A stretch of 8,796 nucleotides of DNA from a bacterium. GTDB taxonomy: Bacteria > Patescibacteriota > Saccharimonadia > Saccharimonadales > UBA4665. The stretch is taken from contig JAJZHX010000014.1 in the NCBI GenBank assembly GCA_021804315.1, forward strand, positions 1-8,796, given 5' to 3'. The notes beneath the pieces are model-generated. The model was not told where the DNA came from. It did not search any database and worked only from the letters and a program-made list of their open reading frames with translations. The translations under genes and the position numbers were made by a program. This document shows positions 1-5,007 of this stretch, piece by piece; position 1 is the stretch's first letter; the number at the start of each line of letters is the position of its first letter.

Positions 1-153
1 AGTAGAGGTATAGACTACGTCACTTAGCTCACTCCATTTTTTGATTAGTTTTTTCTCTTCATAATATTCATTAAGTTCATCTTGCAAGTCATTCTCATGC
101 CACTTTTTGTCATATTTAGTCATATTCAACCAATTATGCCAACTATTAATCAT
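1..153 (-). CDS. Hypothetical protein, N-terminal fragment (runs off the window)
   Basis: An open minus-strand frame starts at ATG 151-153 and runs to the window edge without a stop, giving 51 residues beginning MINSWHNWLNMTKYDKKWHE. The visible part is hydrophilic and rich in Trp, Lys, Glu and Tyr, with acidic-basic runs (NEYYEEKKLIKKW) that look helical. No signal peptide or known motif is visible. The frame stays open upstream to a TAG at 199-201, but that stretch has no ATG, GTG or TTG, so ATG 153 is the best start although no Shine-Dalgarno sequence precedes it. It lies 35 bp downstream of the diguanylate cyclase gene in the same orientation and may be co-transcribed with it. I do not recognise the family. 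Confidence 0.5.
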   Translation of the reverse strand, partial: MINSWHNWLNMTKYDKKWHENDLQDELNEYYEEKKLIKKWSELSDVVYTST

Positions 154-188
154 TGGATAAAGACTCGCGATAGTTGTAATATTGTTTA

Positions 189-887
189 TTATTTTCTGCT
201 ATCATAAAACCTTATACCTTGCTGCTCCATATCATTATAGTTTTTTTGTTTATCTATTTGCATCAGCGTATCTGCTCTACTTATTAGAGATCGGGCGTCC
301 TCACCTTCTCTTAAGATGGCAATACCTATTGATATGCCAACACGTAAATCATCTGGTATCCCCAACTTAGCTGTCTCTTCTTTAAAACGTCTTTTGATGA
401 ATTGTATTTTTTCTTTATTGAGCTCTTCTATGGCTTGTTCTTGATCTTCATCTTCTTTTATAGGGCTGTAGCCTGGTAGGATAGCCCAAAATTCATCTCC
501 TGAAAATCTACCAACAATATCACCTTCTCTCAACAATCCCATGAAACTAGGTCCGACAGATTGCAGAAGTTGATCACCTTTTTCGTGACCGTCTTTATCA
601 TTAGTTCTTTTTAGGCCATCAACATCAAGGAAAGCAAAAGCAAGTGGAATTTTTTCTTTCATGGCAATCTCGATAAGTTCTGGTAATTTTTCTTTTAAAT
701 AAGTAGAATTTGGAAGTTCGGTAAGATCATCGGTAAATAGTCTTTTTCTTAATGCTTCTTTTTCTTCGTTAGCTTTAAATGAAGTTAATGTTAATCTAGC
801 AATTTCCCTGACATAACGTCGTTTTATTCTTCTAGTTTCTTCGGTATCATCAGTATCAATTTTAACCGGTTCTTTATGAGTACTCAA
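189..887 (-). CDS. Stand-alone GGDEF-domain diguanylate cyclase
   Basis: Predicted cytoplasmic enzyme making cyclic di-GMP from two GTP. The 232 residues hold a basic, probably helical N-terminus (about 1-50) followed by one GGDEF domain: the entry motif FTDDLTELPN (51-60); the metal/nucleotide segment FLDVDGLKRTND with D88 (86-97), followed by GH at 100-101; the active-site loop SGDEF (129-133, Ser in place of the first Gly); and GISIGIA (174-180). An RxxD motif (R120-D123) sits exactly five residues before the active-site loop, as in the product-inhibition I-site of cyclases such as PleD. There is no membrane segment and no PAS, GAF or receiver domain, so the input signal is not evident. 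The start is TTG (885-887), with no Shine-Dalgarno sequence and no better codon before an upstream stop. Activity is likely but not certain, because SGDEF loops vary. Confidence 0.9.
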   Translation of the reverse strand: MSTHKEPVKIDTDDTEETRRIKRRYVREIARLTLTSFKANEEKEALRKRLFTDDLTELPNSTYLKEKLPELIEIAMKEKIPLAFAFLDVDGLKRTNDKDGHEKGDQLLQSVGPSFMGLLREGDIVGRFSGDEFWAILPGYSPIKEDEDQEQAIEELNKEKIQFIKRRFKEETAKLGIPDDLRVGISIGIAILREGEDARSLISRADTLMQIDKQKNYNDMEQQGIRFYDSRK

Positions 888-910
888 AATATTTAGAATG
901 TTTGTTAATT

Positions 911-939
911 ACTATATGTAAAAATAATACTCTAGTATT
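911..939 (-). promoter_or_regulatory. Putative promoter and palindromic operator of the GGDEF gene
   Basis: On the minus strand a -10-like TATAGT lies at 911-916, about 23 bp before the TTG start. Upstream of it is an inverted repeat with arms AATACT (926-931) and AGTATT (934-939) around a 2-bp centre. With a 17-bp spacer the -35 position falls on the outer arm (934-939), so a dimeric regulator bound there would overlap the promoter. The -35 match itself is poor. A nearly identical palindrome occurs at 1407-1418. Confidence 0.35.
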
Positions 940-946
940 TAAAAAA

Positions 947-1261
947 TTAACAATAACGCGATATAGTTCTCGAAAAAGGTTCCGGACTGGCTTGATTAAT
1001 AGCCCAGTAAAGTGAGTGAAGCTTGCCCCAAGACAGAGTCCCAAATATAGCCATATAACTAACCTTAAAACTTTTACTAAAAAATACCACTACGAGGCTC
1101 TTTAGTGCTAGATATCTAGTTCTTCTCGGTAGATTAATAAAATTACCCCAGATAGATTGAGAAACTTTATCAGCGGGCTTGAGGTTCTTCCAGAATAATA
1201 CTTGTTCTCGGTTGATGGCCTCCATGTCTTTAAGCCCTTGTAACTCATTGCTAAGATTCAC
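947..1261 (-). CDS. Doubtful small hypothetical ORF
   Basis: A minus-strand frame of 104 codons from GTG 1259-1261. A better start may be ATG 1223-1225 (92 residues, MEAINREQVLFWKNLKPADK), which has an AGGG nine bases upstream. The middle is basic and partly hydrophobic (LALKSLVVVFFSKSFKVSYM) but not a clean membrane helix, and the C-terminus is rich in Ser and Arg. I recognise no family or motif. It points the same way as the GGDEF gene but lies upstream of that gene's putative promoter. It could be a real small protein, the remnant of a longer gene, or a chance frame. Confidence 0.25.
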   Translation of the reverse strand: MNLSNELQGLKDMEAINREQVLFWKNLKPADKVSQSIWGNFINLPRRTRYLALKSLVVVFFSKSFKVSYMAIFGTLSWGKLHSLYWAINQASPEPFSRTISRYC

Positions 1262-1406
1262 TAACTGAACGTTGCCGCTAATTGGCTAGTCATATACGAG
1301 GAGCTAGAGCCCACACCACTGCTCATCACTCCGAATATATGTAATTGGTTTTTTGGTAACTAGCATATCTTAAGGTATTGGTAGTTATACGGCACGAAAT
1401 AATATG

Positions 1407-1418
1407 ATACTCGAGTAT
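1407..1418. promoter_or_regulatory. 12-bp perfect palindrome, candidate operator
   Basis: ATACTCGAGTAT is self-complementary over its whole length. It lies about 107 bp before the LRR start and matches 11 of 12 bases of the palindrome core in front of the GGDEF gene (926-939). The resemblance suggests a shared dimeric regulator, but two sites are thin evidence. Confidence 0.3.
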
Positions 1419-1490
1419 GTATTAATATGTTTATCGAGAGCGATATCATACAGACTATTAAATAAAAATAGGCGACAATATACGAGAAAG

Positions 1491-1510
1491 AAGGTATGTT
1501 TTTGTACCTT
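1491..1510 (+). promoter_or_regulatory. Leader hairpin just upstream of the LRR ribosome binding site
   Basis: Arms AAGGTA (1491-1496) and TACCTT (1505-1510) are perfect complements around an 8-base loop. The hairpin ends three bases before the GAGGT Shine-Dalgarno sequence (1513-1517), which sits 7 bp before ATG 1525. If transcribed, it could influence ribosome access or mRNA stability. The stem is only 6 bp, so chance is possible. Confidence 0.3.
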
Positions 1511-1524
1511 ATGAGGTAAGTTAA

Positions 1525-2100
1525 ATGAAAAAGAATATTTTGATAGCTATACTAATCCTAATAATTATTGGTCTTAGTAGTTGGACGATTTATGATCATC
1601 GAAAATCTCAAAATTCTGTGTCGGCTTTATCTTGTCCAGGTTCAGTAGTCTCACGTGCTAGTACAGATAATCTCAACCTAAGTCATAGTAATCTTACGAG
1701 TGTCGGTTCTCATATCTATGATCAGACGGGCGTAACACAGTTAAATTTGTCATATAACGACTTAAGGACATTACCTGCACAAATGAGTAAAATGGTAAAT
1801 ATCCAGATACTAAACCTTGATCATAATCAGCTCCAGGGTAATTTAATAGGTCAAATATGCGATATGCCATTAACGACACTTGATGCTAGTAATAACCAAA
1901 TGACGGGTATACCTTCGGAAATAGCTTTAGTCCCTACTCTAAGAAACCTCGACCTTAGCTATAATAAAATAAGCTCTTTACCTAGTGAAATTTCAACTCT
2001 TACAAAACTTAAGCTATTTAATCTAACTGGTAATCCTTTAAATAATAACCAGATCAATAATTTACGAAGTGAATTACCAAATACTAATATAATATTCTAA
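1525..2100 (+). CDS. Membrane-anchored leucine-rich-repeat protein
   Basis: A 191-residue protein with a signal-anchor helix (about 4-20, KNILIAILILIIIGLSSW after a Lys-Lys start), a short linker to about 45, then leucine-rich repeats to the end. Repeat units begin with LNL, LNL, LNL, LDA, LDL and FNL at residues 50, 73, 96, 119, 142 and 165, an exact 23-residue period with the classic LxLxxNxLxxLP pattern. The helix should tether it to the membrane with the curved repeat domain outside the cell, where such domains bind proteins or glycans. In an epibiotic organism host contact is a possible role, but that is inference. There is no catalytic domain and no LPXTG motif. Cys37 just after the anchor lacks a convincing lipobox. 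ATG 1525 has a good GAGGT ribosome binding site, and the gene appears monocistronic. Confidence 0.85.
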   Translation: MKKNILIAILILIIIGLSSWTIYDHRKSQNSVSALSCPGSVVSRASTDNLNLSHSNLTSVGSHIYDQTGVTQLNLSYNDLRTLPAQMSKMVNIQILNLDHNQLQGNLIGQICDMPLTTLDASNNQMTGIPSEIALVPTLRNLDLSYNKISSLPSEISTLTKLKLFNLTGNPLNNNQINNLRSELPNTNIIF

Positions 2101-2161
2101 GTTTTAATCTACGGTCTTAATATACACATTTCTTATCTTTGATTAATAATATGGTTCGGAT

Positions 2162-2554
2162 TTAGAACTTGATTAATTCTAATCCAGTAATATTTATAAA
2201 TCCACTGTCATTTGTAGCAAGCCTGTAGCCATATTGTTTACAAAGTGCAGCAATCCAGATGTCATTTTGCTGTATTGGACGTCCTAATCTTCTTAACTCT
2301 GTTGCTATCTCACCATATAATTTTGCCGTATCGTCTGTAATGTTCAGAACCTCAACCCGAGTGTTGGCTAAGAAACGCTCAAGTAGCAGGCTATTCGATT
2401 TTTCTTGAATTCCATTTAGCATTCCAAAATAAATCTCGCCAAGTACTGTCATTGGCAAACCGATATGTACAACTCCTGCAATAATTTCTGATAGTACTTG
2501 GTCGCCTCTTCCAAGAGCCGTATATGCATTAGTATCAAGTGCAAGATTTTGCAT
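2162..2554 (-). CDS. vapC: PIN-domain ribonuclease toxin (VapC/FitB type)
   Basis: A 130-residue protein, the usual size of VapC-type toxins, which cleave RNA (often tRNA or rRNA) using Mg2+. The PIN acidic residues are in place: D7 in LDTNAY, E40 in LGEIYFG, D98 in QQNDIWIAA and D116 in ATNDSGF, so the nuclease should be active. The start ATG overlaps the antitoxin stop by one base (TAATG), implying translational coupling. The antitoxin directly upstream is of the FitA/VapB ribbon-helix-helix type. The gene faces the LRR gene convergently, and no clear terminator is visible in the 61-bp gap between them. The family is clear; the exact RNA target is not. Confidence 0.9.
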   Translation of the reverse strand: MQNLALDTNAYTALGRGDQVLSEIIAGVVHIGLPMTVLGEIYFGMLNGIQEKSNSLLLERFLANTRVEVLNITDDTAKLYGEIATELRRLGRPIQQNDIWIAALCKQYGYRLATNDSGFINITGLELIKF

Positions 2555-2799
2555 TAGCTCATGTCCTTAGGTAGGGAGTCCATCCAATCCATTGCTTTAT
2601 CAAGCTCAGAATCCTTATCCATAGATCCAACAAACCAATCCAAGTCATTGAATTTAGCATTTGGAGTAATCCCCGCTCCCTTAGTTAGTGCCTCAATGGC
2701 GACTTCATTAAGGGTCTTACCTGTCTTTTGTGCTTTTCTACGCAATGCCTCATCGACTTTATGTGGTACCCCTCGAATTGTATATTGTTTAGTAATCAT
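2554..2799 (-). CDS. vapB: Ribbon-helix-helix antitoxin (FitA/VapB type)
   Basis: An 81-residue partner of the PIN toxin. Residues 1-42 form the ribbon-helix-helix DNA-binding part: the strand KQYTIRGVP, then VDEALRRKAQKTGKTLNEVAIEAL as the two helices. The C-terminal part, with NDLDWFVGS followed by an acidic helix (DKDSELDKAMDWMDSLP), is the region that in this family wraps the toxin and blocks its active site. The antitoxin is made first and should, with the toxin, repress its own promoter through the repeated CAATGT elements upstream. ATG 2797-2799 lies only 6 bp after a -10-like hexamer and has no Shine-Dalgarno sequence, so the mRNA may be leaderless. Confidence 0.88.
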   Translation of the reverse strand: MITKQYTIRGVPHKVDEALRRKAQKTGKTLNEVAIEALTKGAGITPNAKFNDLDWFVGSMDKDSELDKAMDWMDSLPKDMS

Positions 2800-2805
2800 G
2801 AATGC

Positions 2806-2834
2806 AATGTATACAAATCTGCATACAATGTCAA
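2806..2834 (-). promoter_or_regulatory. Promoter/operator of the PIN toxin-antitoxin operon
   Basis: Read on the minus strand: a perfect -35 TTGACA (2829-2834), a 17-bp spacer, then TACATT (2806-2811), or alternatively TATACA with a 15-bp spacer. The predicted transcription start coincides with the antitoxin ATG. The element CAATGT occurs at 2805-2810 and 2826-2831, 21 bp (two helical turns) apart, and TGTATACA (2808-2815) is a palindrome; these are good candidates for ribbon-helix-helix binding sites. Confidence 0.65.
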
Positions 2835-2962
2835 TAGATTAGATTGTATTGTTAAGTAAGCAAGTTTCCTGATAATTGGAACACTTCAACCAGATGCTTT
2901 AGTTTACAATCATCGATAGCTTCTACTGCAGATATTTGAAATACGTCAACTATGCCGCATGG
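2835..2962 (-). other. Gap between the antitoxin promoter and the transposase remnant
   Basis: This 128-bp stretch has no recognisable gene. In the transposase frame, after its TGA stop, 32 further codons are open (including VDVFQISAVEAIDDCKLKHL), but they do not look like the missing transposase C-terminus. The stretch may be transposon end sequence or unrelated debris. Confidence 0.3.
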
Positions 2963-3544
2963 TCAAGATCCCTGTTCAAGTTTAGAGTTTCCGAACCATC
3001 TTTCCATAAAGCCGTTCTGCCAAGGACTAGCTTTGTCACTAACTGACAATATTATTTCCATTTTTTGACATAGTAACTCATGTTTGTAGCTTAAATATTC
3101 GCTACCTTTATCAGAGTGTAGTATTGCTAGTGGACTATGTTTGCTTAGAGCATCCAGTAAAACCGAGTAGGTTAACTCACTACTGTGATTAGCACCTAGT
3201 CTCCAACCGACTACTTGTCTAGTTTTAAGGTCTAATACGACGGCAATATAACAAAAACTATGATCAAACAACAAATATGTAAAGTCCTGTATCCAGGCTC
3301 TAGGATTTACCATAGCTGAGTAATTCATGCCATCTTGGGGCCTAAGCTCATCATTAAATACTGCAAAAGGTTTTAGAGCATTAGGCGGTGCGGCTATATC
3401 CGGTTTTTGACTCCTACCGTAGCGTTTCTTTTTACTAGCCGCAGGGATTACTATCTCACTCAAGTTTCTAATCCTTCTAGTTTTTTTAGGATTCCAGCCT
3501 AGTTCTATTCTCTGTTCTAGTTTGTCTCTTTTGGATACTTGCTG
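2963..3544 (-). pseudogene. Broken IS3-family transposase (rve/DDE domain)
   Basis: Part of an OrfB-type DDE transposase. From an in-frame TTG at 3463 the 166 residues hold the integrase core: D60 in WIQDFTYL, D118 in HSDKGSEY and E154 in NGFMERWFG, with exactly 35 residues between the last two as expected. The motif SVSDKASPWQNG is typical of this family. Plausible homologous sequence continues upstream in frame (QQVSKRDKLEQRIELGWNPK) to about 3544, and the frame stays formally open to 3646, where it meets the next gene's promoter. The protein stops 12 residues after the catalytic Glu, so the usual C-terminal part is missing. OrfA and most of the N-terminal helix-turn-helix region are also absent. 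Catalytic residues survive but the element is almost certainly immobile. Confidence 0.8.
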
Positions 3545-3593
3545 AGGATGGGGGATTTGAGTTTTCTCGTATTCAAAATGCAGCAGCTTATAT

Positions 3594-3633
3594 TTGACAT
3601 TGTATTGACATTCAATGTATATGTAGTTATACT
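3594..3633 (+). promoter_or_regulatory. Promoter/operator of the BrnT-like toxin-antitoxin operon
   Basis: TTGACATT occurs twice (3594-3601 and 3605-3612). The second supplies a perfect -35 TTGACA (3605-3610), followed after 17 bp by TATACT (3628-3633). Six bases later is the toxin ATG (3640), so transcription should start at or next to the start codon. The inverted repeat ACATT-C-AATGT (3608-3618) lies in the spacer and is a likely site for the ribbon-helix-helix antitoxin. Confidence 0.75.
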
Positions 3634-3639
3634 TGTAGT

Positions 3640-3936
3640 ATGGATTTCAGCATAAAGTTTAATGATGAAAAGAACCAACTGTTGAAGTCTATGATAGGTA
3701 TAGGTTTTGATGATGTATTAATATTCATTCAGAGAGGCAACATATTAGATGATTTAGAACACTCGGCTCCAGATAGATCTAACCAAAGGATATATCTTAT
3801 TAAAATTGAGAGTTATGTATACGTGGTACCATACGTTATCGACAAAAGTAAGCATGAGATTTACTTAAAAACTGTATACCCTAGCAGAAAATACACTAAT
3901 TATTATTTGAAAGGAGATAAGAATGCAAATACCTAA
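3640..3936 (+). CDS. BrnT-like toxin of a type II toxin-antitoxin pair
   Basis: A 98-residue single-domain protein resembling BrnT-like RelE-fold toxins. It opens with an FxxDEKNQLLK segment (FSIKFNDEKNQLL), then GIGFDDVLIFIQRGNILDDL, an NQRIYLIKIESYVYVVPYV strand pair, and ends with EIYLKTVYPSRKYTNYYL. This order, and the following antitoxin gene overlapping by 14 bp, are typical of BrnT-BrnA-like operons, where the toxin is a ribosome-linked endoribonuclease. The terminal TVYPSRK motif differs from the classic BrnT ending, so it may belong to a related subfamily. The toxin comes first and is apparently read from a leaderless mRNA, whereas the antitoxin has a strong ribosome binding site, which would favour antitoxin excess. 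No catalytic residue can be assigned with confidence. Confidence 0.75.
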   Translation: MDFSIKFNDEKNQLLKSMIGIGFDDVLIFIQRGNILDDLEHSAPDRSNQRIYLIKIESYVYVVPYVIDKSKHEIYLKTVYPSRKYTNYYLKGDKNANT

Positions 3937-4231
3937 AGATCCCTTTGCTAATCTTGTATTAGATGAAGAGGAGCGAGCTATTGAGGATGCTCTTGAACGG
4001 GGAGAGTATGTTAGTGATCCAAACTTTAAACAATCTAAAAAAATGATCGAAGAAGCAGCTAAACGGTACAAAGAGTTAAATACTACCAAACCGATCACCT
4101 TACGCGTAAAACAGACTGACCTGATTAAAATTAAAGCCAAAGCCAATAGGAACGGCATACCTTATCAGACGATGTTAAGTGCCTTGTTACATGATTTTGC
4201 TGATGGTAAAAAAGAACTAGTCATAAAGTAA
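3923..4231 (+). CDS. CopG/BrnA-like ribbon-helix-helix antitoxin
   Basis: A 102-residue partner of the preceding toxin. The N-terminal half is acidic and helical (LDEEERAIEDALERGEYVSD), likely the toxin-binding part. The C-terminal half (about 56-93) is the DNA-binding ribbon-helix-helix: PITLRVKQTDLIKIKAKANR followed by NGIPYQTMLSALLHDFADG, where IPYQTM is characteristic of BrnA/CopG-type antitoxins. The start overlaps the toxin's last codons by 14 bp and is preceded by a near-perfect Shine-Dalgarno sequence, AAGGAGAT (3911-3918). It probably represses the operon together with the toxin through the ACATT/AATGT repeats upstream. The gene is convergent with the small coiled-coil gene, with no evident strong terminator between them. 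Confidence 0.85.
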   Translation: MQIPKDPFANLVLDEEERAIEDALERGEYVSDPNFKQSKKMIEEAAKRYKELNTTKPITLRVKQTDLIKIKAKANRNGIPYQTMLSALLHDFADGKKELVIK

Positions 4232-4240
4232 AAAGGCAGA

Positions 4241-4258
4241 AATAAACTGGCTAGCCAT
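4241..4258 (+). repeat. 18-bp direct repeat, left copy
   Basis: AATAAACTGGCTAGCCAT matches 4613-4630 at 17 of 18 positions, the only difference being C or T at position 7. The core TGGCTAGCCA is itself a palindrome. The two copies bracket the coiled-coil gene and could mark an insertion site, a recombination site, or binding sites of one regulator. Confidence 0.65.
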
Positions 4259-4275
4259 AATGGTCAGTGTTCGAA

Positions 4276-4536
4276 CTATCTGGGTAGTGTAATACCGACT
4301 TGTTTAGCTGCTTCTATTAGTTCCGTATTTAATCTAAGTAATTTGTTTTCTATTGTAAGCTTCTTAAAACTAGGCTTAGTTATACCAGAATGCTGTAGGC
4401 CAGAAATCATTTTATAGATCTCTTTGACGTCATTTTCTATAGCCTTCAGTTTACCATCAATTGTTGCAACTGCTTCGTTAACTTCTTCCCTGACTACAGT
4501 TCGTATCTCCAGCAAGTCGTTAGCGGTTAGACTCAT
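4276..4536 (-). CDS. Small coiled-coil protein (MSLT...LPR type)
   Basis: An 86-residue, predicted cytoplasmic, mostly helical protein. The first 48 residues (MSLTANDLLEIRTVVREEVN and what follows) have heptad-like spacing of Leu, Ile and Val with many charged residues, indicating a coiled coil. A break near SGITKPS is followed by a second helix (NKLLRLNTELIEAAKQVGIT) ending in LPR. I associate short proteins of this shape with CPR/Saccharibacteria genomes; the function is unknown to me. ATG 4534-4536 has a good ribosome binding site (AAGAGGG, 8 bp upstream). The gene stands alone between two 18-bp direct repeats, oriented against the toxin-antitoxin operon. Confidence 0.7.
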   Translation of the reverse strand: MSLTANDLLEIRTVVREEVNEAVATIDGKLKAIENDVKEIYKMISGLQHSGITKPSFKKLTIENKLLRLNTELIEAAKQVGITLPR

Positions 4537-4552
4537 TAGGTTACCCTCTTAA

Positions 4553-4572
4553 GTTAGTATAAATATTCTAAC
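4553..4572 (-). promoter_or_regulatory. Inverted repeat over a -10-like box of the coiled-coil gene
   Basis: Arms GTTAG (4553-4557) and CTAAC (4568-4572) flank an AT-rich centre that includes TATACT on the minus strand (4556-4561), 19 bp before the ATG. No good -35 is visible. It could be an operator overlapping the -10 box; the arms are only 5 bp long. Confidence 0.3.
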
Positions 4573-4612
4573 CCAGGAGTTGTATATATTCTAGATATTG
4601 TTAAATATTCTT

Positions 4613-4630
4613 AATAAATTGGCTAGCCAT
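4613..4630 (+). repeat. 18-bp direct repeat, right copy
   Basis: AATAAATTGGCTAGCCAT is the near-identical partner (17/18) of 4241-4258, 372 bp downstream in the same orientation. Similarity ends abruptly on both sides of the 18 bp, as expected for a duplicated target or short attachment site. No recombinase gene lies next to it. Confidence 0.65.
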
Positions 4631-4664
4631 CGTTCTATTTGTGTTAGTTAAAATATGTAGATAG

Positions 4665-4982
4665 CGTAAAAGTATTAATTTTAGCAAGAAAGGCTTAGAT
4701 TTTGAGAAATATGTAGCTAATAAGTTAGAGTTTATTGGATATTCGAATATCGGGCTATCTGAAAAATACTTTTATGGAGTGGATATAATCGCAGATAAAG
4801 AAGGCATTAGTTGGGGCATACAGAATGAAAGATATTCTGGGTTAGTTAAAATTGATGCTGTTAGGCAGGTTGTAGCTGGATTATCTATGATTTTATATGG
4901 ATTCGGAGGTCATTTTTGGCGATTAGAATTAAGGATTTTTGACTTGATCTTAGTATTCGTCATTGGTATTGGAATTGATTAG
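4665..4982 (+). pseudogene. Decayed Mrr-like restriction endonuclease fragment
   Basis: The frame is open from 4665, after a TAG, to TAG 4980-4982. The segment LDFEKYVANKLEFIGYSNIG, then GVDIIADKEGISWGIQNERY and VRQVVAGLS follows the order of Mrr-type (PD-(D/E)xK) nuclease domains, in which D and QxK bind metal and the phosphate. The Asp in GVDIIA is present, but the expected QCK or QxK reads Q-N-E, so the catalytic lysine is replaced. No ATG, GTG or TTG exists before the domain; the only candidate, GTG 4779, begins after the first helices. After GLS the conserved 'VTN..F' strand is lost and a hydrophobic tail unlike the family follows, suggesting a frameshift. It is a truncated, probably inactive remnant. 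The family assignment is by motif only. Confidence 0.6.
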
Positions 4983-5007
4983 GAACATATCTATATTAAT
5001 ATTCAGA

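Larger units (their letters stand above)
1262..1524. other. Non-coding gap before the leucine-rich-repeat gene
   Basis: This 263-bp AT-rich stretch separates the doubtful minus-strand ORF from the plus-strand LRR gene. I see no convincing ORF, tRNA or CRISPR-like repeat. It holds a perfect 12-bp palindrome (1407-1418), a short hairpin (1491-1510) and, at its end, a good ribosome binding site for the LRR gene. Several AT-rich -10-like boxes exist but none is paired with a clear -35. Confidence 0.5.

Noticed and set aside
2561..2842. 93-codon plus-strand frame opposite the antitoxin gene
   Set aside because: It is fully antisense to the well-supported antitoxin and has no motif or ribosome binding site; it is a shadow frame.
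2864..2890. Possible IS terminal inverted repeat near TGTTCCAATTATCAGG on the minus strand
   Set aside because: I found no matching partner on the other side of the transposase remnant, so it cannot be supported from this window.
3865..4158. 97-codon minus-strand hydrophobic frame
   Set aside because: It is antisense to the BrnT-like toxin and its antitoxin; the hydrophobic look comes from complementing Lys/Glu-rich codons.
4243..4270. Rho-independent terminator after the antitoxin gene
   Set aside because: The region can fold weakly (ACTG/CAGT and CCAT/ATGG), but the stem is interrupted and no T-run follows in either direction; the palindrome is better explained as part of the 18-bp direct repeat.
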